NCBI RefSeq assembly: GCF_024699925.1
Contig: NZ_JAJOMX010000001.1
Span: 3,014,001 to 3,078,000 of the forward strand
DNA from: Mesorhizobium sp. J428
GTDB lineage: Bacteria > Pseudomonadota > Alphaproteobacteria > Rhizobiales > Rhizobiaceae
Length of the DNA: 64,000 nucleotides
Direction of reading: 5' to 3'
A model generated the notes under the pieces. That model did no database searches. It saw only the letters and a list, made by a program, of their open reading frames with translations, and was not told the DNA's origin. The translations under genes were made by a program, and so were the position numbers. Shown one piece after another: positions 36,816 through 46,584 of the stretch. The stretch's first letter is position 1, and each line of letters starts with the position of its first letter.

Positions 36816-37583
36816 CTAGTTTGCCCATATCGCGGTGCGTCGGCGCGCATGCAATCGAACCGCATCGCCGAATGCCGCAAACAGTTTTGTGGACACAGGA
36901 TCCGTCTCAGAGGCGAACTCGGGATGCCATTGCACGCCGAGTGCAAACCCGAGTGCGCCGTGCACCGAAACCGCCTCAGCAATGCCATCAGCCGCCGTTG
37001 CTTCGATAACGATGCCGTTGCCGGCAGTCTCAATCGCCTGCCTGTGCAATGAGTTGACCTCAACGGGGTCGGTGCCGACCAGGTTCGCGAACTGGGAGGC
37101 TGGACGCGGCAAAATCTCGTGCCGCGGTGCAAAGCGCGCAGACCGTTCCGAAAGCGATGGCGCACGATGGTCGAGCCGCCCGGCCGTTTCCTGGATCTCG
37201 GTCTGCAAGGTGCCGCCGCGTGCGACATTCAACTCCTGCATTCCCCTGCAGATCGCAAGGAGGGGAATCCCTCTCCCGATCGCCATTTGCAGCAGGGGAA
37301 AGGTGGTGGCGTCGCGGGCGCGATCGTAAGGACCGGTCGCCTCATCGGCCGTGGCGCCGTAAAGCTCGGGAAAGACATTCGACTTCGAGCCGGTCAGCAA
37401 GAGCCCGTCGACAACGTCGAGAATGGAAGCGTGGTCGAGTGCTTCGCCGAGATTGGGCACAAGCAGCGGCGTTAGCCCAGCGGTGCGAAAGACCGCCGCC
37501 ACATACTGGCGCTGAGTGGCGAACCAGTCGGTGCCATCAAATGCGATCGTGTCGGTGGCGACAGCGACGAGGGGAGACCGCAT
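36816..37583 (-). CDS. puuD: Gamma-glutamyl-gamma-aminobutyrate hydrolase (PuuD) family, class I glutamine amidotransferase-like
   Basis: 255 residues. The triad is complete: nucleophile Cys in LLAICRGMQELNVARGG, and His-Glu in GVQWHPE. GLLLTGSKSNV is the usual oxyanion region. PuuD releases glutamate from gamma-glutamyl-GABA or analogues. The start shares its base with the ligase stop, so translation is coupled. It is last of a three-gene minus-strand unit (aldehyde dehydrogenase, ligase, hydrolase) that reproduces the order of chemistry of the Puu pathway. Confidence 0.86.
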   Translation of the reverse strand: MRSPLVAVATDTIAFDGTDWFATQRQYVAAVFRTAGLTPLLVPNLGEALDHASILDVVDGLLLTGSKSNVFPELYGATADEATGPYDRARDATTFPLLQMAIGRGIPLLAICRGMQELNVARGGTLQTEIQETAGRLDHRAPSLSERSARFAPRHEILPRPASQFANLVGTDPVEVNSLHRQAIETAGNGIVIEATAADGIAEAVSVHGALGFALGVQWHPEFASETDPVSTKLFAAFGDAVRLHARRRTAIWAN

Positions 37584-38944
37584 CAGATCGTCTCCAGGTA
37601 GGTTTCATACTCGAACTCGCTGACGCGGGTTGCGAACGTCTCGGCTTCCTGCCGCTTGCACGCCGCCAGTGGACCTCGCAGCTCGGCTGCGAAAGTGCTG
37701 GCGATGATGTCTCCGGCTTCGAAAGCATCCACGGCGGAACGCCAGTCTGACGGCAGCCTGGGGAGCCGGGTCATGTCGGCGCTCGGCAGCAGCGGATCCG
37801 AGGGCGCTAGTTCGCCTTCGATGCCCGCGAGCGCAGAACCCAGGATGGCAGCGAGCACAAGATAGGGATTGGCGTCCGCGCCGGAAACCCGATGCTCGAT
37901 CCGCCGCGCCTTGGCGGGGCCGCCGGGTATGCGGATTGCAACCATACGGTTCTCGTAGCCCCACGCGACGGCGGTCGGCGCGTAGGAATTGGGGCGAAGA
38001 CGACGATAGGAGTTGAAGTGCGGGGCAAAGATCAGCGTGCTTTCGGCCATGCCGGCGAGAAGACCGCCGATCGCAATCAGCATCGTCGACGATCCTCTGG
38101 CGGTGCCGTCGTCGAATATGTTGATGCCCTCCTTGTCGAGTAGGCTGAAGTGGACATGCAGGCCGCTGCCGGCCCGGTTCCCGTAAGGTTTGGCCATGAA
38201 GCTGGCGATGAAGCCGTGGCGTCGTGCGATGCCGCGGACCGCGCGCTTGAACAGCACCGCGTCGTCGGCAGCCTTGAGCGCGTCTGGAACGTGGTTGAAG
38301 TTGATCTCAAACTGGCCGACGCCATTTTCGGCGATGGCCGAGTCAGCTGGAATGCCTTGCGCCCGGCAGGCTGCGTAGACATCGGAGATGAACGCCTCGA
38401 AGGCGTCTAGTTCATCCAGCGACAGCGCTGCATCGGAGTTGAGGCGCTTGCCCGTAGCAGGCGAGACGGGGCCGATCGGTTTCCTGGACTGGGCGTCGAA
38501 AAGATAGAACTCGAGTTCCGTTGCAACAACCGGCGTAAGTCCGCGCGCCGTGTAGCGCCGCACAACCTCCGCAAGCGCCTGGCGCGGGTCGCCCAGAAAG
38601 GGACGCCCGTCGTCGTAGGCGAGTGTGATGGGGATGAGCGCGGTCGGGCGCGGGGTCCAGTCCATCGGTACGATCGACCTACCTGTCCAATGGCAGACGG
38701 CGTCGGAATCGCCGTTCCCGTAGACAAGTGGATTGCCGGCGATGTCTTCGCCCCAGATATCCATCGCCGCGAGCGAGTATGCCATGCGCATGCCGCCATC
38801 GAATGCCTTCTGGGCCTGATCGACAGCTATGCGTTTGCCTCGCATCACGCCGTTCAAGTCGCAGATTGCGACCCGGACGCTTTCCACTTGCGGGTTAAGC
38901 CGGAGCCACTCAAGCGAAGCTTCGCGGACGGTATTGCGCTGCAA
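37583..38944 (-). CDS. puuA: Glutamine synthetase family protein, gamma-glutamylpolyamine synthetase (PuuA)-like
   Basis: 453 residues. Glutamine-synthetase-type active-site blocks are present: ATELEFYLFD, FEINFNHVPDALKAADDAVLFK, GSGLHVHFSLLDKEG, and ENRMVAIRIPGGPAKARRIEHRVSGADANPYL. The adenylylation Tyr loop of GlnA is not seen. PuuA-type enzymes use ATP to join glutamate to an amine (putrescine, or in relatives ethanolamine or other amines). With the flanking aldehyde dehydrogenase and PuuD-like amidase it makes a gamma-glutamylation route; a dedicated oxidase is missing from this unit. Confidence 0.86.
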   Translation of the reverse strand: MQRNTVREASLEWLRLNPQVESVRVAICDLNGVMRGKRIAVDQAQKAFDGGMRMAYSLAAMDIWGEDIAGNPLVYGNGDSDAVCHWTGRSIVPMDWTPRPTALIPITLAYDDGRPFLGDPRQALAEVVRRYTARGLTPVVATELEFYLFDAQSRKPIGPVSPATGKRLNSDAALSLDELDAFEAFISDVYAACRAQGIPADSAIAENGVGQFEINFNHVPDALKAADDAVLFKRAVRGIARRHGFIASFMAKPYGNRAGSGLHVHFSLLDKEGINIFDDGTARGSSTMLIAIGGLLAGMAESTLIFAPHFNSYRRLRPNSYAPTAVAWGYENRMVAIRIPGGPAKARRIEHRVSGADANPYLVLAAILGSALAGIEGELAPSDPLLPSADMTRLPRLPSDWRSAVDAFEAGDIIASTFAAELRGPLAACKRQEAETFATRVSEFEYETYLETI

Positions 38945-38959
38945 TCTCGACTCCTGCGG

Positions 38960-40450
38960 TCAGTGGCGATGGCGGATCCAGGTGGTCCGCAGCGAGGTGT
39001 ACTTGTCGATGGCGTGGCGCGAGAGATCGCGGCCGGTGCCCGATTGCTTGAAACCACCGAAGGGAACGGCGGGGTTGACCGGGTCGACCACATTGACGGC
39101 GACGACCCCGGCCGTGATGCGCTCCGACACGCGGTGCACCCGAGAAAGGTCGTCGGTGAATATGGAGGCGGCGAGGCCGTAGATGCTGTCGTTGGCGAGC
39201 CGGATCGCTTCTGCTTCATCCTCAAAGGTCGACGCCGCCAGGACCGGGCCGAAGATCTCTTCCCGCGCGATTGTCGCTGACGGGGGAACGTTGGCGAACA
39301 CCGTCGGCTCGATGAAACTGCCGGCGCCGTTCACCTCGGCTGTTCTGCCGCCCGCGATAAGGTCCGCCTCATATTTCCCCGCCTCGACATATCGCATGAC
39401 GTTCGCGGCATGTTTTGCGTCGACCATCGCGCCCAGTCCGGAGGACGGATCAAGCGGATCGCCCGGCCGGTACCGCACGGTGCGCGCCCGGATCAGGTCC
39501 ATGAACTCGGTCGCGATCGCCTTGTGAACATAGAGCCGTGACGAAGCGGAGCAGACCTGACCCTGATTGTAGAAGATGCCGGAAGCGATCTGGTCGGCGG
39601 CATAGGCGAGGTCATTGCAGTCGGGGAACACGATTGCCGGCGATTTGCCGCCACATTCGAGCCAAACCTGCTTCATGTTGGATTCGCCGGAATAGCGCAG
39701 GAACAGCTTGCCGACCGCGGTCGAGCCGGTGAAAGCGAGGCAATCGACGTCCATGTGGAGGCCGAGCGCCTTGCCGGCGGTTTCGCCATAGCCGGGAACG
39801 ACATTGAGCACGCCGGCCGGCAGACCCGCCTCAAGCGCCAGTTCACCGAGGCGAAGCGCCGTGAAAGGCGACTGCTCGGCAGGCTTCAGGACGACGCTGT
39901 TTCCGGCGACCAGCGCAGGGATGCATTTCCAGATCGCCATGTTGAACGGAAAGTTCCAGGGCACGACGGCGCCGACGACGCCCAGCGGCACCCGTCGCAC
40001 GAGACCAACATTGCCGGCGGGCAGCGGCGCGATCTCGTCATAAATCTTGTCGGCCTCCTCTGCGTGCCATTGCAGGATGTTGATCGCATTGGCGATGTCG
40101 TTGCCATGGGCGTCACGCACAAGCTTGCCCATGTCCAGCGACTCCAGGGCCGCGAGTTGCGGCAGCTCGGCGCGCAGGAGCTCTGCCAGCCGCAACAGGA
40201 CGGTCTTACGAGCGGCCGGCGGCTGATCCCGCCATGTGCCGGCCTCGAAGGCCCGTCGAGCCGCCGCCACCGCGAGGTCGATGTCACGGGTGTCACACTC
40301 GGCGACGTCCGCCAGAACCTCGCCTGTCGCCGGATTGATTGACGCGAACGTCGAGCCCGACACGGCCGGAACCTTTCGTCCGTCGATGATCGCAAGAGTG
40401 GGAAACCGGACAGTCGCGGCAACGTGATGCCAGTAAGCGCGGTCCGTCAT
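38960..40450 (-). CDS. Aldehyde dehydrogenase, PuuC-like
   Basis: 496 residues. The catalytic base is in WLECGGKSPAIVFPD, the nucleophile Cys in YNQGQVCSASSRL, and PWNFPFNMAIWK marks the NAD site. The C-terminal PFGGFKQSGTGRDLSRHAIDKYT is typical of gamma-glutamyl-gamma-aminobutyraldehyde dehydrogenases (PuuC) and relatives such as AldB. It is the first gene of the puu-like unit and is transcribed divergently from the MOSC fusion across shared-element copy 2. In the island it could also oxidise semialdehydes made by the omega-aminotransferases. Confidence 0.86.
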   Translation of the reverse strand: MTDRAYWHHVAATVRFPTLAIIDGRKVPAVSGSTFASINPATGEVLADVAECDTRDIDLAVAAARRAFEAGTWRDQPPAARKTVLLRLAELLRAELPQLAALESLDMGKLVRDAHGNDIANAINILQWHAEEADKIYDEIAPLPAGNVGLVRRVPLGVVGAVVPWNFPFNMAIWKCIPALVAGNSVVLKPAEQSPFTALRLGELALEAGLPAGVLNVVPGYGETAGKALGLHMDVDCLAFTGSTAVGKLFLRYSGESNMKQVWLECGGKSPAIVFPDCNDLAYAADQIASGIFYNQGQVCSASSRLYVHKAIATEFMDLIRARTVRYRPGDPLDPSSGLGAMVDAKHAANVMRYVEAGKYEADLIAGGRTAEVNGAGSFIEPTVFANVPPSATIAREEIFGPVLAASTFEDEAEAIRLANDSIYGLAASIFTDDLSRVHRVSERITAGVVAVNVVDPVNPAVPFGGFKQSGTGRDLSRHAIDKYTSLRTTWIRHRH

Positions 40451-40566
40451 TGCAAAACCTTCCGATCATTCCTCGAGTTTCTGGGCATGCCGCTCTGACC
40501 ACGAGAAAATTTTATCGTTGAAAAACAAAATTCCTCTGGATCGGTATGCGATCCAGCCCTGATACA

Positions 40567-40591
40567 TTGTGCGATCTGCGATCGCAATATA
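40567..40591 (+). promoter_or_regulatory. Shared 25-bp element, copy 2 (between puuC-like and MOSC fusion genes)
   Basis: TTGTG-N11-CGCAA followed by TATAAA; one base (C to T at position 4) differs from copy 1, and the first 28 bases including TATAAAG otherwise match. It lies in the 257-bp divergent region, 116 bp before the plus-strand fusion gene and 116 bp before the minus-strand aldehyde dehydrogenase, so it is centred to serve both. Confidence 0.8.
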
Positions 40592-40617
40592 AAGGTCATC
40601 GCAATTCTGAAATTGGC

Positions 40618-40704
40618 GTGCTTGCGTGCGACAAGGAGCAGGTGGGCAATGGGAACTACGCGTTTGAATTCTACACCACGGCCAAGACCGCCTATACCGG
40701 TTGA
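40618..40704 (+). CDS. Small ORF of 28 codons between element copy 2 and the MOSC gene
   Basis: A GTG-initiated frame (no ATG) ends 3 bp before the MOSC start. Its residues (ending NYAFEFYTTAKTAYTG) have normal GC-rich third positions and look like the tail of a real protein, and the frame stays open upstream through the element. I do not recognise a family. A second frame (ATG 40649 to 40711) overlaps the MOSC start by ATGA. Either could be a leader peptide or a gene relic. Confidence 0.25.
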   Translation: MLACDKEQVGNGNYAFEFYTTAKTAYTG

Positions 40705-40707
40705 GAG

Positions 40708-42649
40708 ATGAACCAAGCCGCCGCCCTCGTTGCCAGTCTTGCGGTCTACCCTCTGAAGTCGGCGCGCGGCGTTCCGCTGCTGTCGGCGCGGGTTGAGGAG
40801 AAGGGGCTCGCCGACGACCGCGCGATGATGGTGGTCGACGGCGAGGGCAAGGCGATCACGGCGCGCGCCGCACCTGCGCTGATGCAGGTTCGGGTCGTGC
40901 TCGACGGCGACGAGGTTGTGCTGTTTGCACCGGGGCGCTCGCCCTTCAGCTTTCGCCGCTCCGAATTAGAGCCTGCAAAGGGCCCGGTTGCGGTGTGGGG
41001 CAGCGAGGTTTCCGCGCAGGACGGCGGAAGCGCTGTCGCTGCATGGCTGTCGGAGCACCTAGACCGACCGGCGCGCTTGGTTCTGCAGGACGGGCGTCGC
41101 CCGCGTATGCTCGATCTCGGCGCGGGCGGCATCGTCAGCCTGGCGGACACGGCTCCGTTGTTGCTGACCAACACTGCATCCCTGGCCGAGATCAACGATC
41201 ACCTCCACCTGCCCGCGGAGATGGAGCGTTTTCGCCCCAATGTCGTGTTGGAAGGAGCGTCAGCCTTCGAGGAGGACGGATGGGGCAGAATCCGCATCGG
41301 CGAAGTCGAGTTCGAGGTGGCAGGCCCCTGCGACCGCTGCGTGATGATCACGCTCGATCCCGAAACAGGCGAGGCGCGGTCCGACAGGGAGCCCTTGGCG
41401 CTCCTGGGTAAACAGCGGCGTGGCCCGGATGGGAAGGTCTACTTTGGTCAGTTCCTGATCCCGCGTTCCGAGGGGCGCATTCATGTCGGCGATTGTATCG
41501 AGGTAGCTTTCCGGCAAGCCGTCGCTCGTGGTTTCCCCGGGCACGGCGAGCAAGATCCTGCGGCTGCCTGCCTTGTCAGGCGAGGCGAATGCAAGCAGTG
41601 GAGAGCGCCTGTTCACCTGCGTCGGCATGACCGACGAAGCGCACGACCTGCGCACATTCCGCTTCAGCGTCCAGCCGCCATTCGTTTATGCGCCGGGCCA
41701 GTTCATCACGCTGATGCCTGAGATCGATGGCACGAAGGTGCGTCGAAACTACACAATCTCTTCGTCTCCATCGCGGCCGCTTCAGATCGCGATCACGGTC
41801 AAGAAGGCGGCGGACGGCTTCGTCTCGCGCTGGCTGCATGATTGCCTTCGCATCGGAGATCAGCTTGCGGCGCGTGGACCCAATGGCCGCTTCCAGCTTG
41901 GCGCGGCGGGCGACAATGACAGGCTGCTGTTGCTCTCGGCGGGCAGCGGGGTCACGCCGATGATCTCGATACTTCGCTTTATTGCCGATACGGACATGGG
42001 TCGTGATGTTGTTTTCCATCACAGCGCGCGGTCCGTGCGCGACATGCCCTACCTGAGTGAACTTGCACTGCTCAAGCGCCAACTCGGCGAGCGGCTAAAG
42101 GTCTCGTGGAACCTGACCGGCGGAGAAACTGCGGACGACGCGATCGCCGCCGCATCTAACCATGTCATTCACGCCGGTCGCCTGGATGCGACGATATTGC
42201 GGGATATCTGTCCGGACCTCTCCGAGCGCACGGTATTCTGCTGCGGCCCCGCAGGCTTCCGCGCCACCGCGCGCTCGCTTTGCGAGGCCTGGCAGCCAGC
42301 GCCGCCGCGTGCCTTCCTCGAGGAGAGTTTCGGCGCCGATGGAGATGGGCAGGAACTGCCACCGATCGGCAGCTACAGCGTGACGTTTCGCAGATCGGGC
42401 AAGCTGGTGGCCGGCGGCGGCACGACGACCATACTCGCTGCCGCGAGGGAGGCGGGCATCGAGCTGCGATCCGACTGCGAGGCCGGCATCTGCGGCACGT
42501 GTCGTTGCACGGTGAGTGAGGGCGACTGGCGTATTGCGGCCAACCCCGCCGATCGTGAGTGCTCGGTGCTCTCCGACGAGGAGAAGTCGGCAGGCGTCGT
42601 TCTAGCCTGCTCCACCTCGCCGATCGGGGCGGTCACGGTCGATCTCTGA
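40708..42649 (+). pseudogene. MOSC - flavin reductase - 2Fe2S ferredoxin fusion protein (frameshifted near 41508)
   Basis: The first frame (residues 1-265) is an MOSC_N plus MOSC domain of the YcbX/mARC group: ASLAVYPLKSARGV at the N-terminus and the molybdenum-cofactor Cys in GPCDRCVMITLDPETGE. The second frame gives an FAD-binding block (RRNYTISSSPSRP), an NAD site (LLLSAGSGVTPMISI, CCGPAGF) and a plant-type 2Fe2S domain (CEAGICGTCRC and ACSTSP). Shortening TTT to TT at about 41507-41509 joins the frames as CIEVASGKPSLVVSPG, about 646 residues. The family reduces N-hydroxylated compounds; here electron supply and Moco site are on one chain. Confidence 0.8.
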
Positions 42650-42659
42650 AAACGGCTGT

Positions 42660-44269
42660 TCAGCTGGCGAAGCGGCGTTCCGCGCGGTCGCGTTCGCGAG
42701 CCTCCATGTCGCGTTGGGCGGGATCGCCGTAACCACCGCCGCCCGGTGTCTCTACTGCGATCACATCCCCGCGTCGGACCTCGCCGACACCCTTCTCGAA
42801 CGGGACGATGCGGTGCGAAAAGACGAAGCCGCCGCCCGCGCCACTGCCGCCGCCGGCAAGACCCCACGGCCGCGACTGCATGCGCGATCCGCCGATGAAA
42901 ACGCGGCAGTCTGCCTCTGCGCGGTAGACGCGTCGAATGCCCATGCCTCCGCGCTGGCGGCCCCTGCCACCCGAACCGTCAATGAGTTCGTAGCGCAGCA
43001 GCGTGAGGGGATATTCGGTCTCCAGCGCCTCGACCGGAAGATTGGACGTGTTGGTCATGTACATGCACCCCGTCGAGGCCGTCCTTGTCGTGGCGCGCGC
43101 CGTTGCCACCGCCGATCGTCTCCAGATAGACCCAGCTGCCCGTCAGGGTGCCGGCCGGCAAAGGTGATGTCATAGCAGCATCCGTTGCTTGCTGCCGTCA
43201 CCCGCTCCGGGACAGCCTGGGCAAGCGCGCCGTGGATCAGATCAACCACGCGCTGACAGGCGGCAATGCGATTGTCGACGGCCGCGGGGTGCGCGCAATT
43301 GAGGATCGAGCCTTCCTTGGCGGTTACCGTGATCGGCCGGTAAAGACCCGCGTTCGGCGGGATGGTCGGATCGACGACGGACTTTATCGCGTAATACACG
43401 GTGGCAAGCAGCGCTGTGCGGCAGACATTGAGCGCGCCGCGCACCTGCGGCGGGCTGTCGATGTCGACGGAAAGCGCATCGCCCTCGACTTGTATCGTCG
43501 CCGTGAATTGCCACTGTTCGGCGAATGCTTCGCAATCGAACCAGTCCGAGAAGCGATAGGTGCCGTCAGGGATCGTTGCGATGCCCGCACGCATGCGACG
43601 CTCGGCATAATCCTGCAGTGCCTGCCCGGCCGCCCGCACCATCTCGACGCCATATTTCGCGCAGAGCGCCCGCATCCGCTCCACGCCAAGCCGATTTGCC
43701 GCCATCTGTGCGCGGAGGTCGGAGATGCGTTCGTCTGGAACCTGGCAGTTGAGAAGAAACAGCGCCTGGATGTCTTCCTGAAGCACGCCAGCCCGAACGA
43801 GGCGGATCGGCGGCATGCGAATGCCTTCCTGGTAGATGTTGTCGTGGCCGCGATCGACGAAGTCGGCGTGATGCGCGGTGTTGATCGCCCAAGCGACGAC
43901 GTTGCCGTCGATGAAGATCGGCTCTGCGAGAACGATGTCGGGCAGGTGGGTTCCGCCGCCTTCATAGGCGTCATTGCCCATGAAGACGTCGCCCGGAGAA
44001 AGCGACGACATATCGTGGTGGGCAAGGATCCATGGGATGAAGCCGATGAAGGAGCCGAGATGCATCGGCACGTGCTCTGCCTGGCACAATGTCTGGCCGC
44101 GGCTGTCGAAGAGGGCCGTCGAACAGTCGCGCCGTTCCTTGATGTTGGTCGAGTGGCTGGCGCGCACGAGGGCCTCGCCCATCTCTTCGACGATGGAGTT
44201 GAATGCGTTGCCGATTACCTCGATTGTAATCGCGTTCGGTGCCGCTGCTGTCGTCGTGCCGGTTGTCAT
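42660..44269 (-). pseudogene. hyuB: Hydantoinase B/oxoprolinase family protein, HyuB (two frameshifts, near 43153 and 43073)
   Basis: Residues 1-365 are a typical HyuB: FNSIVEEMGEALVRASHSTNIKERRDCS, GDVFMGNDAYEGGGTHLPDI, HHADFVDRG. After CCYDITFAG the frame changes to TLTGSWVYLETIGGGNGARHDKDG, then again to YMTNTSNLPVEALETEYPL, and continues to the glycine-rich C-terminal blocks (GDVIAVETPGGGGYGDP). The first break is an exact 4-base tandem repeat (CGGC), the second a loss of two bases; neither is a homopolymer slip. Restored length is about 535 residues. It is the subunit partner of HyuA, 4 bp downstream of that gene. Confidence 0.8.
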
Positions 44270-44273
44270 CGGT

Positions 44274-46388
44274 TCAGACCTCGATTTCGATCATGATGTT
44301 GAGATGCGCATCCACTCGCGCTATCGCGCCTGCCGGGACGACGGTGGTCGTATCCATCTGATCGATGATGGCGGGGCCGGCGATCTCGTTGCCGGGACGC
44401 AGCTTCTGGCGGTCGTAGACATGGTTCCGGCGAAAGCCCTTGGTGATCGCGCACCACACGTCGCGCTCTCCCATCACCGCAGCCGAAGCATCGCTGCCGA
44501 CAAGCGGGTAAGCGGGCAGCTGCGCCTTGCCCACGATGCCTGAAGCCTCCAGCCGGTGCGTGACGAGTTGCACCAGTCCATCCTCGGCGACGAAGCCGTA
44601 GAGTCGGTTGTGTTCGGCGGCGAAGCGCTCGCCGATGATGTTCAGCGTGTCGGCATCGATCTCGCCTGCCGGCACTTGGACGGCAAGCTCGTAGTTCTGG
44701 CCGGCATAACGCGCCTCGACGACACGGCGTATTTGCCGGCGTTCCGGCATTATACCTTCGTCGTCGAACCAGCGGGTCGCCTGTTGCTCCAGGTCTCCGA
44801 AGATTGATGCAAGCGCGGCGGGATCGGTGTCGTCCAGAAGTGCGATACGGGTCAGCGCATAGTCCGTGCGCAGATCGGTCATCAGCAGGCCCATGGCACA
44901 CAGGATGCCCGGCGTCAGCGGCACAAGCACGCGTCGCATCTCCAGTTCCCGGGCCAGCCGGGCCGCGTGGAGAGGTCCGGCGCCGCCGAAAGCCACCATC
45001 GCGTAGTCGCGCGGATCATGGCCACGCTGCACGCTGATGACGCGGATCGCCTTGGCCATGCTGGCGGTGACGATATCGAGAATGCCGTCCGCGGTCTCTT
45101 CCAGTCCAAGACCGACCTGCCGCGCGATCGGGGCGATCGCCTGTTCGGCCAGGGGGCGATGGACCTTCATGCGCCCGCGCAGCAGATATTCGGGGTTCAG
45201 TGTCTGAAGATAGATGTTGGCGTCGGTGACGGTTGGTTCGCTGTTGCCATGACCGTAGCAGGCAGGTCCTGGAAACGCGCCGGCGCTGCGGGGGCCGACC
45301 TTGATCAGGCCGCCGCTGTCGACATGGACGATTGAGCCGCCGCCGGCACCGACCGTGTGTATGTCGAGCATGGGCGCCTTGATCGGGTAGCTGTGGACCA
45401 CTGCGTCGCCGACGACACGGCAGGCGCCCTTCGACAGGAGCGCGACGTCCGTACTCGTGCCGCCCATGTCGAAGGTAATCATGTCGGCGATACCCGTCAT
45501 TCTGCCGAGCGCCTGCGCGGCAACGACGCCGGTGCTCGGGCCCGAAAGAACGGTGCGTACAGGCATGTCGGCCGCTGTCGAGAAGCCTATCACGCCGCCG
45601 TTGGACTGTGTCAGGTTAGGCCTTACCTCCAGCCCACCTTCCCGGAGCCTCGCATCGAGCCGACGGACATAGCCTTTCATCACCGGTCCGAGATAGGCGT
45701 TCACAACCGTTGTCGACATGCGCTCGTATTCACGGAACTCCGGCGCTACTCGGTGCGAGACACTCAGGAACACACCCGGGAGTTCCTCGCGAAGTATCGC
45801 CTCTGCCTGTCGCTCGTGTGTCGCGTCGACGAAGCTGTAGAGGAAGGAAATCGCGACCGCTTCCACTCCAGCCGCCGCCAGTTCACGCGCGGCAAGCCGC
45901 AGCGCATCCTCGTCGAGCGCGGTCTCGACCGAACCGTCCGGGCGCAGTCGTCCGGGCACGCCGAAACGCACGTCCCTGCGGGCGAGCGGCATCGGCTTGT
46001 CGGCGCGGATGTCATAGAGATCCGGGCGCTTCTGCCGGCCGATCTCAAGGAGATCAGGGAAGCCATCCGTCGTGACAAGTCCCGTGGGCACGCCGCGCAG
46101 CTGTATCAGCGCATTGGTCGAGACCGTTGTACCGTGACCGAAATATGCGATCTCCGCCGCGGTCGCCCCGCAGCGCTCCAGGGCTTCGAAAGCGCCGCTG
46201 CTGATCGCGACGGATGGATCGGCCGGCGTTGAAGGTACCTTCCAGACCTCAAGGCGTCCGTTCTCTTCTTCGAAGAGACAGATGTCAGTGAACGTACCTC
46301 CGGAATCAACCCCGATGCGCCAGGCCAATTTGGATGCTCTCCCATTCCCGGAAGCCGCTCTTTTTTGCTCGGTGAGCGGCAGTTTCAA
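44274..46388 (-). CDS. hyuA: Hydantoinase A/5-oxoprolinase family protein, HyuA
   Basis: 704 residues. The N-terminal ATPase-like fold begins RIGVDSGGTFTDICLFEE, followed by YFGHGTTVSTNALIQ. MITFDMGGTSTDVALL and HTVGAGGGSIVHVD are the phosphate-binding blocks of the acetone carboxylase/HyuA superfamily, and VAFGGAGPLHA is conserved. With HyuB it forms an ATP-dependent amidohydrolase that opens cyclic amides (hydantoins, 5-oxoproline, and in known relatives N-methylpyrrolidone and caprolactam). It is transcribed divergently from the aminotransferase operon across element copy 3. Confidence 0.88.
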   Translation of the reverse strand: MKLPLTEQKRAASGNGRASKLAWRIGVDSGGTFTDICLFEEENGRLEVWKVPSTPADPSVAISSGAFEALERCGATAAEIAYFGHGTTVSTNALIQLRGVPTGLVTTDGFPDLLEIGRQKRPDLYDIRADKPMPLARRDVRFGVPGRLRPDGSVETALDEDALRLAARELAAAGVEAVAISFLYSFVDATHERQAEAILREELPGVFLSVSHRVAPEFREYERMSTTVVNAYLGPVMKGYVRRLDARLREGGLEVRPNLTQSNGGVIGFSTAADMPVRTVLSGPSTGVVAAQALGRMTGIADMITFDMGGTSTDVALLSKGACRVVGDAVVHSYPIKAPMLDIHTVGAGGGSIVHVDSGGLIKVGPRSAGAFPGPACYGHGNSEPTVTDANIYLQTLNPEYLLRGRMKVHRPLAEQAIAPIARQVGLGLEETADGILDIVTASMAKAIRVISVQRGHDPRDYAMVAFGGAGPLHAARLARELEMRRVLVPLTPGILCAMGLLMTDLRTDYALTRIALLDDTDPAALASIFGDLEQQATRWFDDEGIMPERRQIRRVVEARYAGQNYELAVQVPAGEIDADTLNIIGERFAAEHNRLYGFVAEDGLVQLVTHRLEASGIVGKAQLPAYPLVGSDASAAVMGERDVWCAITKGFRRNHVYDRQKLRPGNEIAGPAIIDQMDTTTVVPAGAIARVDAHLNIMIEIEV

Positions 46389-46508
46389 TTGGGAACGAAC
46401 CGTAATTCAGCACGCCGACTTAGTCGCATGAAAATTATCGATTTCAATGAATTGACTAATCTTATGGGCGCGAAATCTGTCGGAATGCGGAGTCCGAGTG
46501 AAGCACAA

Positions 46509-46533
46509 TTGCGCGATCTGCGATCGCAATATA
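46509..46533 (+). promoter_or_regulatory. Shared 25-bp element, copy 3 (between hyuA and aminotransferase operon)
   Basis: TTGCG-N11-CGCAA followed by TATATA, identical to copy 1 over all 25 positions. It lies 51 bp before the plus-strand aminotransferase ATG and 120 bp before the minus-strand hyuA start. The surrounding 46389-46584 is AT-richer than the genes and has no supportable ORF. Confidence 0.82.
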
Positions 46534-46584
46534 TACGTGGATTGGCCATGTCATCTGATTGGCCTTCGTCGCTGGAGATTTCAC

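Noticed and set aside
43148..44296. 382-codon plus-strand frame opposite hyuB
   Set aside because: Antisense shadow of the HyuB reading frame, no recognisable domain.
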